A DNA stretch of 64,000 nt from Thermomonas carbonis (GTDB lineage: Bacteria; Pseudomonadota; Gammaproteobacteria; Xanthomonadales; Xanthomonadaceae), in assembly GCF_014396975.1 (NCBI RefSeq), contig NZ_CP060719.1, positions 840,001 through 904,000 on the forward strand. The letters are read 5' to 3'. A model generated the notes under the pieces. That model saw only the letters and a program-made list of their open reading frames with translations, was not told the origin of the DNA and made no database searches. Position 1 is the first letter of the stretch, and each line of letters opens with the position of its first letter. A program made the translations under genes and the position numbers. Positions 39,812-49,213 of this stretch are shown here, one piece after another.

Positions 39812-39843
39812 TAGGAAAGGCGGGTCATAGGAAAGGCGGGTCA
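39812..39843 (+). repeat. 16-base tandem duplication
   Basis: TAGGAAAGGCGGGTCA occurs twice in a row (39812-39827, 39828-39843). The second copy forms the outer part of the left arm of the large palindrome that follows, suggesting a local duplication at the edge of that element. Confidence 0.75.
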
Positions 39844-39887
39844 GAGTCGAGTTTCGCCCGCGAAACTCGACTCTGACCCGCCTTTCC
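39830..39887. repeat. 27-bp perfect palindrome (REP-like or mobile hairpin element)
   Basis: Left arm 39830-39856 and right arm 39861-39887 are perfect reverse complements with a 4-base loop CCCG. The core GGGTCAGAGTCGAG is reminiscent of palindromic repeats near REP-associated transposases in xanthomonads (from memory). It lies between convergent genes and would also stop transcription from both sides. Confidence 0.75.
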
Positions 39888-39900
39888 CTTTCGCCGTCCG

Positions 39901-41844
39901 TTACTTGCCCGGCGTGGCCAATGCGTCGGTCTTGTAGATCGCCACGTGCGGCACGCCGTCGCTGCCGATCCAGCCGCGGTACATGCCGCCGGTGTTGAAC
40001 GGGAACGCCACGCTGCCATCCGCGCCCAGCGCGATCGCGCCGCCGTCGCCGCCGGCCTTGGGGATGTCGCGGTTGATGACGCGGTCGGCGGCGCGGGCGA
40101 TGGGATCGCCGGCCAGCCGCACCCGCGCGCAGATCTCGTGGGCGGCGGCGGCGCGGATGTAGAACTCGCCCCAGCCGGTGCTGGACACCGCGCAGCGGTC
40201 GTCGGCCCAGGTGCCGGCGCCGATGATCGGCGCATCGCCGACGCGGCCGTAGCGCTTGTTGGTCATGCCGCCGGTCGAGGTCCCGCCGGCGAGCCGTCCC
40301 TGCGCGTCCAGTGCCAGCGCGCCGACGGTGCCGAAGTAGGCCTTGCCGGGCAGCACCAGCGGCGTGTTGCTGGCCTGCGCCTTCTTTTCCTCGTCGAGCG
40401 CCTTCTGCAACTGCTGCCAGCGCTTCTCGACGCGGAAGTACGCCGGGTCGACCAGGGTGACGCCCTGCTCCTTCGCGAACGCCTCGGCACCATCGCCGAC
40501 CATCATCACGTGCCTGGACTTGTCCATGATCGTGCGCGCCAGCAGGATCGGGTTCTTCACCCGGCGCAGGCCCGCGGCCGCGCCGGCCTTGCCGCTGGCG
40601 CCGTCCATCAGCGATGTGTCCAGCTCGTTGCGTCCGTCGTGGGTGAACACCGCGCCACGCCCGGCGTTGAACTGCGGCGCATCCTCCAGCACGGTGATCG
40701 CGGCGGTCACCGCATCCACCGACGGCGCACCGGCCTGCAACTTCGCGTAGCCGGCCTTGAGCGCCTCGCGCAGGGCGGCGCGCGCCGCCTCTTCCTCGGC
40801 CGGCGTGAGGTCACCAGGCTCCACGCCCGCACCGCCATGGATCACCAGCAAGGGCGCATCCAGCGCGACCAGCACGCCATTGCGCACGGCGTAGTGGCGC
40901 TGGGCCAGCGGTTTTTCGACGCGGCCCTCGGGCAGGTGCAGCACGGAGTCCACGCCGGCGACCACGGTGTCGACGCGATCGAGCGTCATCGCGGTGTCTT
41001 CTGCCTGCTTCTGCCTGAAACCACCCTTGACCACGATCGCGCCGGCACCCGGTGCGGTGGCGTAGACGCGGGCACGGCCATCGCCTTCGACCGCGACCGC
41101 GGCGTCTTCGTCCACGCCGAGCCCGATCAGCGGCTTGCCGGCGAGGTGCTCGCCCTTGGCGACAAAGGCAATGAGACGACCAAGGCGGCCGCGCTCGCTG
41201 AAGTGGGTATCGGTGATCACGCCCTTGAGCTGGGCGATGTGCAGGAAGTCGGTTTCGATGGTGTTGCCGTCGCCGAGCGGGTCGGCCAGCGCCGCCGGGC
41301 TGACCTGGCTGCCGCCATCCATCGCGCCGTAAAGATATTCGCCGAGCATCGCCAGGCCGGCGCTGGTGCCGCCCAGCGGCTTGCCGGCGCGCACGTGCGC
41401 ATCCAGCGCCTCGGCGACCGGGGTCCCGCGCCAGTAGCGCACGTAGCGCGACTGGTCGCCGCCGGCGATGAAGATGCCGTCCGCACGCTTCAGCGTGGCC
41501 AGGATCTTCGGATCGGTCGATGCCTCGCGATCCTTGAACACGAAGGTCTCGACCGACTTGATGCCGCCGACCTCGTTGAAGAATTCCTCGCCGATCTCGC
41601 CGGCCTGCGAGGCGCGCAACACCACGATGTGGCCATTGCCGGCCTGCTTCATGAACCAGCGCATCGCATCGAAGTTGCGGTCGCCGCCGCCCATCAGCAG
41701 CAGGCCAGGCTGGATCGTGCCGGGCGTCTTCGCGGCGACATCACCGATCACGTAATGGCCGACATCGGCCGCCAGCGCGCCGCCTGCAAGCAGCAGCCCC
41801 AGTGTTGCCGCAAGGAATTTCGAAACGCCGGCACGTCGCATCAT
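39901..41844 (-). CDS. Secreted cyanophycinase / isoaspartyl peptidase fusion
   Basis: 647 residues. A signal peptide (LAATLGLLLAGGALA) leads to an S51 cyanophycinase-like domain (about 27-320). This has IFIAGGDQSRY, nucleophile Ser161 in GGTSAGLA, and THFSERGRLGRL (213-224). From about 330 a complete Ntn-hydrolase isoaspartyl peptidase/asparaginase follows (LLVIHGGAG; Thr506 nucleophile in FGTVGAL; GGTSTGGMTNKRYGRVGD). The first domain should release beta-Asp-Arg from cyanophycin-like polymers and the second should split it to Asp and Arg. It is divergent by 84 bases from the ECF/FecR/TonB-receptor module. Substrate is inferred from families. Confidence 0.87.
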   Translation of the reverse strand: MMRRAGVSKFLAATLGLLLAGGALAADVGHYVIGDVAAKTPGTIQPGLLLMGGGDRNFDAMRWFMKQAGNGHIVVLRASQAGEIGEEFFNEVGGIKSVETFVFKDREASTDPKILATLKRADGIFIAGGDQSRYVRYWRGTPVAEALDAHVRAGKPLGGTSAGLAMLGEYLYGAMDGGSQVSPAALADPLGDGNTIETDFLHIAQLKGVITDTHFSERGRLGRLIAFVAKGEHLAGKPLIGLGVDEDAAVAVEGDGRARVYATAPGAGAIVVKGGFRQKQAEDTAMTLDRVDTVVAGVDSVLHLPEGRVEKPLAQRHYAVRNGVLVALDAPLLVIHGGAGVEPGDLTPAEEEAARAALREALKAGYAKLQAGAPSVDAVTAAITVLEDAPQFNAGRGAVFTHDGRNELDTSLMDGASGKAGAAAGLRRVKNPILLARTIMDKSRHVMMVGDGAEAFAKEQGVTLVDPAYFRVEKRWQQLQKALDEEKKAQASNTPLVLPGKAYFGTVGALALDAQGRLAGGTSTGGMTNKRYGRVGDAPIIGAGTWADDRCAVSSTGWGEFYIRAAAAHEICARVRLAGDPIARAADRVINRDIPKAGGDGGAIALGADGSVAFPFNTGGMYRGWIGSDGVPHVAIYKTDALATPGK

Positions 41845-41916
41845 CGGGTGTCCTCATTCGCCGTCATCGGCAGCCACGTTGGAAGACGAACGGCGGCGCG
41901 GTTTCCCCCGTTCGGC

Positions 41917-41922
41917 TATGGT
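41917..41922 (+). promoter_or_regulatory. -10-like TATGGT before the ECF sigma gene (possible leaderless start)
   Basis: TATGGT ends 6 bases before the ATG at 41929 and no ribosome site intervenes. It sits in the 84-base divergent gap with the cyanophycinase fusion, which must also contain that gene's promoter. Confidence 0.3.
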
Positions 41923-41928
41923 GCGGCG

Positions 41929-42501
41929 ATGCAGGCCGCGCTCGACCGCTGGTTCATCGACGAGATCCTCGTCCACGAGGGCGCGCTCGTGCGCTACCTG
42001 CAGCGCTGCTGGTCGCGCCGCGACGAGATCCACGACCTCCGCCAGGAAGTCTACGCGCGGGTCTACGAGGCCGCGGCCAAGTCGCTGCCGACCCAGCCCA
42101 AGTCGTTCCTGTTCGCCAGCGCGCGTCATCTCATGACCGATCGCCTGCGCCGCAGCCGGGTGGTCTCGATCGAACCGATGGGTGATTTCGAGCCTTCGCA
42201 CGTCTTGGTGGATGACGTGTCGCCGGAGCGCTGGTGCGGCGGCAGGCAGGGATTGCTGCGGCTGGCCGAGGCCTTCGACCGCCTGCCCGACCGCTGTCGC
42301 GAGGTGGTCTGGCTGCGCCGCGTCGAGGATCTGTCGCAGAAGGAGGTGGCCGTGCGCCTGGGAATCAGCGAGAAAACCGTGGAAAAGCACATCGCCAAGG
42401 GCATGCGCCTGCTCGCCGATCATCTGCACGGCAGCGATGACGTGCGCACACCAAAGGCCGCCACCGTGGATCGTCGTGATGGACAGCAGCGCGCCGATTG
42501 A
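41929..42501 (+). CDS. FecI-like ECF sigma factor
   Basis: 190 residues. Region 2 reads EIHDLRQEVYARVYEAAAK, then KSFLFASARHLMTDRLRR. Region 4 reads AFDRLPDRCREVVWLRRVEDLSQKEVAVRLGISEKTVEKHI across about 115-158. This is the pattern of iron-starvation/surface-signalling sigma factors. It overlaps the FecR-like anti-sigma gene by 23 bases and is followed by the TonB receptor. Surface signalling through the receptor's N-terminal STN domain is the expected input. Confidence 0.9.
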   Translation: MQAALDRWFIDEILVHEGALVRYLQRCWSRRDEIHDLRQEVYARVYEAAAKSLPTQPKSFLFASARHLMTDRLRRSRVVSIEPMGDFEPSHVLVDDVSPERWCGGRQGLLRLAEAFDRLPDRCREVVWLRRVEDLSQKEVAVRLGISEKTVEKHIAKGMRLLADHLHGSDDVRTPKAATVDRRDGQQRAD

Positions 42502-43528
42502 CCACCCGCCCGGCGACAGCCGGAGCATCGAGCAATGCGCAGCCGAATGGCTGGCGCGCCGCGAGTTCGGCGCGTGGGCGGACGACGAGGAACAGGCGTT
42601 GCAGGCCTGGCTTGGCGCGAATACCGCGCACCGGGTCGCGTTCCTGCGCTTGCAGGCGGCGTGGTCGGAAAGCGACCGGCTGCAGGCGCTGGCCGCGGGC
42701 TGGAAGCAGCCGGGGCCGCCGCCACGCGGCTACTGGACCACGCCTGCCGGCGAACGCATCGAACTGGCACCACGCGAATCCACTCGCAGCGCACGGCTAC
42801 CAAAGCTCGCTGCCGCCGCGGTGCTGGTGATCGCGTGCACGCTGGCGACCGGCCTGGGCTGGCGCAGCTACAACCGCGTCGACAGCGCACATTTGCAGAC
42901 CGCGCTGGGCGCGACCGGGACGTTGCCGCTGGCCGACGGTTCGCAGGCGATCCTGGCCAGCGACAGCCGCATCGACGTGCGCCTCTCGCGCAAGCAGCGG
43001 CACATCGCGCTGGCGCAGGGCGAGGCGTTTTTCAGCGTGGCCAAGGATCCGGACCGCCCATTCGTGGTCGCCGCCGGCGGCCATGACGTGGTCGCGGTCG
43101 GCACCCGCTTCTCGGTGCGCCGCGATGGCCCCGACCTGCGGGTGGTGGTGACCGAGGGCACGGTGCGCCTGGAATCGCAGGCCGGCGGGAGCACGCGGCC
43201 GGCGTCGCTGTTGCCCGCCGGCAGCGTCGCACTGGTGCGTGGCGATGACGTACTGGTGCGCAGCGTGGCGCTGGACGATGCCGAACGCCTGCTGGATTGG
43301 CGGCAAGGCCTGCTGGCCTTCCGCGACACCACGCTGGCCGAGGCCGCCGCCGAGTTCAACCGCTACAACGCGCGCAAGCTGGTGATCGGCGATGCCGAGG
43401 CCGGCGCACTGCGGATCGGCGGCAGCTTCCGCGCCGACAACGCCACCGCCTTCGTGCGCCTGCTCGAGCAGGGCTTCCCGGTGCGCGCCGACGCATCCGG
43501 CGACCGCATCGTCCTGCACAGCCGCTGA
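42479..43528 (+). CDS. FecR-like transmembrane anti-sigma regulator
   Basis: 349 residues. The cytoplasmic DUF4880 part (AAEWLARREFGAWADDEEQA) contacts the sigma factor. A membrane segment lies at about 108-128. The periplasmic FecR domain includes ADGSQAILASDSRIDVRLS and FVVAAGGHDVVAVGTRFSV. A C-terminal STN-like portion ends with RIVLHSR. The ATG at 42479 lies inside the end of the sigma gene, implying coupling. It relays occupancy of the downstream receptor to the sigma factor. Confidence 0.9.
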   Translation: MDSSAPIDHPPGDSRSIEQCAAEWLARREFGAWADDEEQALQAWLGANTAHRVAFLRLQAAWSESDRLQALAAGWKQPGPPPRGYWTTPAGERIELAPRESTRSARLPKLAAAAVLVIACTLATGLGWRSYNRVDSAHLQTALGATGTLPLADGSQAILASDSRIDVRLSRKQRHIALAQGEAFFSVAKDPDRPFVVAAGGHDVVAVGTRFSVRRDGPDLRVVVTEGTVRLESQAGGSTRPASLLPAGSVALVRGDDVLVRSVALDDAERLLDWRQGLLAFRDTTLAEAAAEFNRYNARKLVIGDAEAGALRIGGSFRADNATAFVRLLEQGFPVRADASGDRIVLHSR

Positions 43529-43614
43529 CCTCGCGCTGCGCCGGCGGGGGATTTCGCCGGTTCGTTCGTCCTGATCACTTGAAGCGCCGAACACAAGGCG
43601 CATGGGGAACCGTC

Positions 43615-46600
43615 TTGAAGCCATCTCGCCCGTTGCGCGCCCTGCTGCTGTCCCTGGCCTGTACCGCCGCGCTTGCCGCGCAGGCGCAGACCGCCCCCCG
43701 CATCGACATTCCCGCGGGCGACCTCGCCGCCGCGCTGGATGTCTACGCCCGTCAGTCCGGTACCCAGCTGGTCTATCGCGCCGACCAGCTGAAAGGCGCG
43801 CGCACACCGGGCGTGAAAGGCCAGGCAGCCTCGCCGCAAGCGCTGGATGCCCTGCTCAAGGGCAGCGGCTACCGCGCCCAGCGCGATGCCTCCGGCGCGG
43901 TGGTGATCGTGCCGCAGGCGGCCGCGAAGCCGGCAGCGGCCGCACCTCCCCGCCGCGCGCCGCGCAGGCCGCGCCGACACCGACCGTGGCCGATGACACC
44001 CCGGTCACCGATCTGCAGACCGTGCAAGTCACCGGATCGCGGATCCCGCGCGCTCAGGTGGAAGGGCCTGCGCCGATCACCCTGATCACCGCCGAGCAGA
44101 TCCAGGCCGCGGGCCTGACCTCCGTGCCCGATGTGCTGCGCTCGCTCAGCCAGAACAGCGGCAGCGTGCAGGGCCAGCAGAACACCACCAGCGCGCAGTC
44201 CACGCCGGGTGCGCAGGCGGTCGACCTGCGCGGCCTCGGCCCGAACCACACCCTAGTGCTGATCAACGGCCGCCGCATCGCCGACTTTCCGCTGCCGCTC
44301 AACAGCCGCAGCAACTTCACCGACATCGGCAACATCCCGCTGGGCATGATCGACCGCGTCGAGGTGCTGACCGGCAGCGCTTCGGCGGTGTACGGCTCGG
44401 ACGCGATGGCCGGCGTGATCAACTTCATCCTGAAGAAATCGACCGACGGCACGACGATCGACTATCGCTACGGCGACACCCAGCGCGGCGGCGGTGAATC
44501 GCACCGGCTGTCGCTGACCACCGGTTTCGAGCGCGGCAACTTCAGCGGCATCGTCGGCATCGAATTGCTCGACAAGCGCCCGCTGTGGGGCTTCGATCGC
44601 GATATCCAGGACTCCACGCTTGATGCGCCGACATCGCGTCGCCGCCTGCCGCGACTCGTCGCCCAACTCTACGACTGGGACGACGACGTCAACATCGGCC
44701 CGGCCGACGACTGCGCGGCGATGTCCGGCCTCAACGACGGCACCACCGTGCTGGCCGAAGACCGCTGGGGCGAGCCGCTGTGCGGCAGCGAGCGCGCCAT
44801 CGCGTATCGCACCATCCAGAACCAGCGCAAGGGCGCGAATGTCTACGGCGCGCTGGAATACCGCTTCTCCAGCGACCTGTCCTGGTTCGCGGATTTCCAG
44901 CTGGGCCGGCAGACGGTCAAGCTGCTGACCGGCACCAACGGCAACGACGTGGCCAGCGACCACATGGGCTGGGAATTCCACGACCCGGACTCGACCGACA
45001 ACAACGACAAGATCTTCTTCAATGCCGGCACCGGCCACTACGAAATCTGGTCGCGCCAGTTCGCGCCGGAAGAAGTCGGCGGCCTGCAGAACCGCATGAA
45101 CAGCACCACCCAGAAAACCTTCGCGATCACCACCGGTTTCAACGGCACGCTGGGCGAGGACTGGACCTGGGAAGCGGCCTACAACCATTCCGAATACAAG
45201 GCCGTGGTGAAGATGCCGCGCATCGATGCCGCGGCCGCCAATCGTTTTTTCCTGGGCGAACGGCTCGGCTATGACGATGACGGCTACGCCATCTACAACC
45301 CCGACCCGACGCGCCTGTTCACCCCGCTGACGCCGGCCGAATTCGCCGCCATCGGGGTGATGTCGACCTGGCATCCGGTGGCCAAGAACGACAACGTCAG
45401 TTTCACCGCCAACACGCCGTCGCTGTTCACGATGCCGGCCGGCGACGTGGGCTTTGCCGGCGCGATCGAATACGGCAGCCAGTCCTACAAGATCAATCCC
45501 GATCCGCTGGCGCTGACCGACGACGCCTACTACGGTCCGCGCTACGGCGACGGCCGCGGCAGCCGCGACCACTGGAGCGCTGCGGGCGAGTTGCGCGTGC
45601 CGCTGCTGGCATCCCTGCAGGCCAGCGTGGCCGGCCGCTACGACCTGTACAGCTACGGCGACAAGAACCCGGGCAAGTTCACCTACAGCATGGGCCTGGA
45701 ATGGCGGCCGCTGGATACCGTGCTGGTGCGCGGCTCCTACGGCACCGGCTTCCGCGCGCCGGACATGCACTACCTGTTCGCCGACAACGACTACTACCGC
45801 ACCGTCTCCACCGATTACTACCAGTGCCGCAGCGAAGAACCCGGCTACAGCGATGCCGACTGCTACGACGACGGCAGCTGGGACGTGAACACGTTCGATG
45901 TCTACAAGGGCAACATGCAGCTGGACGTGGAAACCAGCAAGTCGTTCACTGCGGGCTTCGTCTGGTCGCCGTCCGCGAACTTCGATCTGGCCGTGGACTA
46001 CTACCAGATCCGCATCGCCAACCAGGTGCAGACGCAGAGCCGCGAACTGCTGCGGGCCACCGAAGCGAACTGCCTGCTCGGCGTGACCGATGCCGGCGTG
46101 TCCGTCGACATCAATTCACCGACCTGCGTGGATGCGCTGGCCCGCGTGCTTCGCGAGGATCCCGCCGATCCGTTCAGCACCATCACCAGCGTCCTGTTCG
46201 CGCCGATCAACATCGCCAACGAGGAAACGTCGGGCATCGACGTGACCGCCAACTACCGCCTGCAGACCGCCAGCGCCGGCGATTTCCGCTTCACCGGCAA
46301 CTACACCTGGGCGCACCGCCACAACCGCATGCTGTACCCGGGCGATCCGGAAGAAGACATGCTGGACCTGAGCTTCAGCGCCACCACCCTGCCGCGGACC
46401 AAGGGCAACGTGGGCGTGGACTGGGACCGCAACGCATGGGGTGCCGGCCTGTTCGGCAACTACGTGGGCCGCGTGGCCAACTACAACAACGATGCGTGGA
46501 CCGGCGCGACCTGGCGTTTCAATGGCAGCGCGCGCTACGACATCAGCGATCACCTGCGGGTCTCGCTGTCGGTCAACAACCTGCTCGACAAGATGCCGCC

Positions 46601-46712
46601 CAAGGATGCGACCTGGGCCAATTATCCGTACTACGACACCTCGTGGTTCGACAGCATGGGCCGCAGCTACTACCTGCAGCTCACCTGGAAGCTCGGCGGC
46701 TCGCCGTTGTAA
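43615..46712 (+). CDS. TonB-dependent receptor with N-terminal STN domain, apparently frameshifted
   Basis: A TTG at 43615, after GGGGA, begins a signal peptide (LRALLLSLACTAALAAQAQ) and a complete STN domain. That frame runs to a stop at 44085. The plug and 22-strand barrel (from VTGSRIPRAQVEGPAPITLI to SYYLQLTWKLGGSPL) are in the next frame. Adding one base to the C run at 43948-43951 joins the two through a Pro/Ala linker. The ATG at 43602 is in the barrel frame but yields nonsense over the STN region. Without correction, the protein lacks either its signal peptide or its barrel. It may be a pseudogene or a sequencing error. Oar/CirA-like receptors import large or bound ligands; the adjacent enzyme suggests a cyanophycin-derived one. 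Confidence 0.85.
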
Positions 46713-46739
46713 TCCATTACCCCGCGTGGCGACACTTGC

Positions 46740-46765
46740 AGCCCCGGCATGCCGGGGCTTTTTTT
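46740..46765 (+). terminator. Rho-independent terminator after the TonB receptor
   Basis: AGCCCCGG CATG CCGGGGCT is a perfect stem with a 4-base loop, followed directly by seven T residues (46759-46765). It lies 27 bases after the receptor stop and just before the convergent acyltransferase stop. Confidence 0.92.
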
Positions 46766-46768
46766 CGT

Positions 46769-47398
46769 TCAGTCGGCCGGCTGCTGCACGTCGTGATTGC
46801 GACCCTTGTAGGGTTTGTACCAGCGCTGGATGCGGGCGATGTCGGCGTGCATGTCATCGGTCAACTCGAACACCGGGCCGATGCCGACCACCTTGTTGGC
46901 GTAATCGAAATACGCCAACACCACCGGCACCCCGGCGGCACGGGCGATGTGCCAGAACCCCGGCTTCCAGCGGTCGACCAGTTTCCGCGTGCCTTCCGGG
47001 GCGATGGTGAACCACATGCGGTCGGCGTTGCGGATCGCCATGACGGCTTGTTCCACCACGCCATGCGCGGCGCTGCGATCGACCCCGATCACGCCCTGCC
47101 AGACCGCCAGCGGCCCGAACAGCGGTGCTTTCACCAATGCTTGCTTGCCGAGGATCGACAGTTTCACGCCCATGCCCAGCTTCACAGCCGCCCCCCACAC
47201 GCCGTCCCAGTTGGACGAATGCGGCGCAGCGATCAGCACGAATTTCGGCAGGTCGGGAAACGCGCCGACCATGCGCCAGCCGCCCAGCCGCAACACCGCA
47301 CGACCCAGCCCTTCCATGAAACGATTGCGCGGCATCCGCGGCGCGCTGGGCGGCAATGCCAGCACCACGTCGTCGTTTTTTTGCGCGTTCAATCCCAA
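46769..47398 (-). CDS. Lysophospholipid acyltransferase family protein (PlsC-like)
   Basis: 209 residues. The acyltransferase motif HSSNWD (60-65) and the later PEGTRK (glycerophosphate-binding) are clear. FDYANKVVGIGPVF closes the fold. It belongs to the short PlsC-like group often annotated as 1-acyl-glycerol-3-phosphate acyltransferase; the acceptor lipid is not certain. It overlaps the 3' end of arfB by 10 bases on the same strand, so the two are likely cotranscribed. Confidence 0.85.
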   Translation of the reverse strand: MGLNAQKNDDVVLALPPSAPRMPRNRFMEGLGRAVLRLGGWRMVGAFPDLPKFVLIAAPHSSNWDGVWGAAVKLGMGVKLSILGKQALVKAPLFGPLAVWQGVIGVDRSAAHGVVEQAVMAIRNADRMWFTIAPEGTRKLVDRWKPGFWHIARAAGVPVVLAYFDYANKVVGIGPVFELTDDMHADIARIQRWYKPYKGRNHDVQQPAD

Positions 47399-47802
47399 TC
47401 CCGCCCCGTGCGTCCCTGCTTGATCGTCGCACGCCCGCGTTTCTCGCCCAACCGGCGTTCCTTGGCCCCGCGCGACGGCTTGGTCGCGATCCGCGGCTTG
47501 GGCGCATGCAGGCCGCCTTCGATGAAATGCGCCAGCCGCTCGCGTGCGTCCTGTCGATTGCGCTCCTGGGTGCGGAAGCGCTGCGCGGCGAGCACCAGCA
47601 CGCCCTCGTTGGTCATCCGCCGGTCGCGCTTCGCCAGCAGGCGCTCGCGCACCGGCTCCGGCAGCGATGGCGACTGCGCCACGTCGAAGCGCAGTTCCAC
47701 CGCGGTCGACACCTTGTTGACGTTCTGCCCACCCGGCCCCGACGCCCGCACGAAGCGTTCGATCAGTTCGTCGTCATCGATGGAAAGGTGGCCGACCTGC
47801 AT
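47389..47802 (-). CDS. arfB: Alternative ribosome-rescue factor ArfB
   Basis: 137 residues. The GGQ motif is at 24-26 in RASGPGGQNVNKVST. The C-terminal tail is very basic (KPSRGAKERRLGEKRGRATIKQGR) and would enter the mRNA channel. It hydrolyses peptidyl-tRNA on stalled non-stop ribosomes. Length fits ArfB/YaeJ, not full release factors. It is divergent from a DUF2059 gene. Confidence 0.93.
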   Translation of the reverse strand: MQVGHLSIDDDELIERFVRASGPGGQNVNKVSTAVELRFDVAQSPSLPEPVRERLLAKRDRRMTNEGVLVLAAQRFRTQERNRQDARERLAHFIEGGLHAPKPRIATKPSRGAKERRLGEKRGRATIKQGRTGRDWD

Positions 47803-47877
47803 GGCGCAATTCTAGGGCGGTTGCCATTCGCGGGCCGGGTTGGGACGATGCCGCACCCATCCCCCACGGAACCTGCC

Positions 47878-48396
47878 ATGCGCCGTCTCGGCCTTGTCCT
47901 CGCCCTTGCCCTGTCCACCGCGTTCGCCAGTCCGGCATTCGCCGCCGATCCGCCGCCCGCGCCGCAACAGGCGTCCGCCGCCGACATCGACCGCCTGCTC
48001 CAAGTCATGGACATGCAAAAGATGATGAGCGGGATCATGGAGCAGATGTCCACCGTGCAAGGGCAGATGGTGGACGAAGCCTTCGGCAAGGACCTGTCCG
48101 ATGCCGATCGCGAACGCATGCGCTCGGTGACGGCACGCAGCCAGGCAATGGTGGAGAAGCGCATGTCCTGGCCGGCGATCGAACCGATCATCCGCAAGGT
48201 CTACCTGCAACTGTTCAGCAAGCCGGAAGTGGACGCGATGATCGCGTTCTACGGCAGCCCCGAAGGCAGCTCGATCCTGCGCAAGGCACCGCAGGCGATG
48301 ACGCTGACCATGCAGGAAATGCAGCCGCTGATGGAAGGCCTGATGGAAGACATCAAGGCCGACATCGACAGCGAAGCGAAGGCCCGCAAGGACTGA
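47878..48396 (+). CDS. DUF2059 periplasmic protein
   Basis: 172 residues. The signal peptide ends near SPAFAADPPP. The mature helical domain contains DIDRLLQVMDMQKMMSGIMEQM and later KPEVDAMIAFYGSPEGSSIL, typical of DUF2059. The function of the family is unknown. The ATG at 47878 is chosen because it starts the signal peptide. The stop is 7 bases from the convergent pseudouridine synthase stop. Confidence 0.85.
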   Translation: MRRLGLVLALALSTAFASPAFAADPPPAPQQASAADIDRLLQVMDMQKMMSGIMEQMSTVQGQMVDEAFGKDLSDADRERMRSVTARSQAMVEKRMSWPAIEPIIRKVYLQLFSKPEVDAMIAFYGSPEGSSILRKAPQAMTLTMQEMQPLMEGLMEDIKADIDSEAKARKD

Positions 48397-48403
48397 CGCG
48401 GGC

Positions 48404-49159
48404 TCAGCGCGGCGCGGCGTCGAACAAGGCCAGCGCCTTCGCGAATTCCGCATCCACTGGCGCGCGCGTCTCGATGCGCTCGCCGGTGTGCGGATGCATG
48501 AAGGCCAGCCGCTGCGCATGCAGCAGCATGCGGTGGATGCCGAGCATGCGGAAGTTGCGGTTGTGGCGGCCATCGCCGTGGCTGCTGTCGCCGATCAGGT
48601 GATGGAAGTGGTGCTTGAGGTGGCGACGGATCTGGCGGAAACGACCGGTGCGCGGCGAGGCGCGCAACCACGCATAACGCGAGGTCGGAAAGCCGGCGGA
48701 CGGCATCGACAACTCGCAGGTCGCCAATACCTCGTAATCGGTGATGGCCGGCTTCTTCTGCGGTTTGCCGGGCCCGCCGTCGAGCGGATGATCGATGGTG
48801 AAGATGGCTTCCGCCGGCCAGCCGCGGCAGATCGCCCAGTAGTCCTTTTCGACTTCGTGCGACATCAGGGTCTTGCCGAGTGCGGACGCGGTCTCGCGGT
48901 CGAAGGCCAGCAGCAGGCAGCCGCTGGTGGCGCGGTCGAGGCGATGGACGAGGAAGATCGGCTTGCCGAACTGCTCGCGCAACCGATCCGCGGCGAAGTC
49001 GGTTTCGCCACGCGCCAGCGCGCTGTCGTGGACCATCAGGCCAGCGGGCTTGCACACCACCGCCAACGACTCGTCGCGGAACAGCACGGGCAGGTCGAGC
49101 TTGATGTCGATGTCGATGTCGATGTCGACGTGCAGGGCATCGGGCGCGAGGTCGGTCAT
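48404..49159 (-). CDS. RluA-family pseudouridine synthase (TruC-like)
   Basis: 251 residues. The catalytic Asp75 is in VHRLDRATSGCLLLA. VVCKPAGLMVHDS and the C-terminal RTGRFRQIRRHLKHHFHHLIGDSSHG (in two halves) are family hallmarks. No S4 domain is present. The size and sequence best fit TruC, which modifies U65 of tRNAs, though other RluA branches cannot be excluded. Near the N-terminus an in-frame hexanucleotide repeat encodes alternating Asp-Ile (residues 12-19). Confidence 0.85.
   Translation of the reverse strand: MTDLAPDALHVDIDIDIDIKLDLPVLFRDESLAVVCKPAGLMVHDSALARGETDFAADRLREQFGKPIFLVHRLDRATSGCLLLAFDRETASALGKTLMSHEVEKDYWAICRGWPAEAIFTIDHPLDGGPGKPQKKPAITDYEVLATCELSMPSAGFPTSRYAWLRASPRTGRFRQIRRHLKHHFHHLIGDSSHGDGRHNRNFRMLGIHRMLLHAQRLAFMHPHTGERIETRAPVDAEFAKALALFDAAPR
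49103..49126. repeat. Hexanucleotide tandem repeat GATGTC x4 inside the pseudouridine synthase gene
   Basis: Four exact copies of GATGTC encode (Asp-Ile)4 on the minus strand, before the catalytic domain. Copy-number change would keep the frame and merely lengthen or shorten the acidic N-terminal segment. Confidence 0.8.
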
Positions 49160-49213
49160 GCGCCATTGTCCCGCATCGCGTCAGCGCCGATGGGTTCTCG
49201 ACGATGCGCGCGC

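Noticed and set aside
43602..43960. ATG at 43602 as start of the TonB receptor
   Set aside because: In that frame the first 110 or so residues are an Arg/Pro-rich shadow of the STN domain, which is intact in the neighbouring frame.
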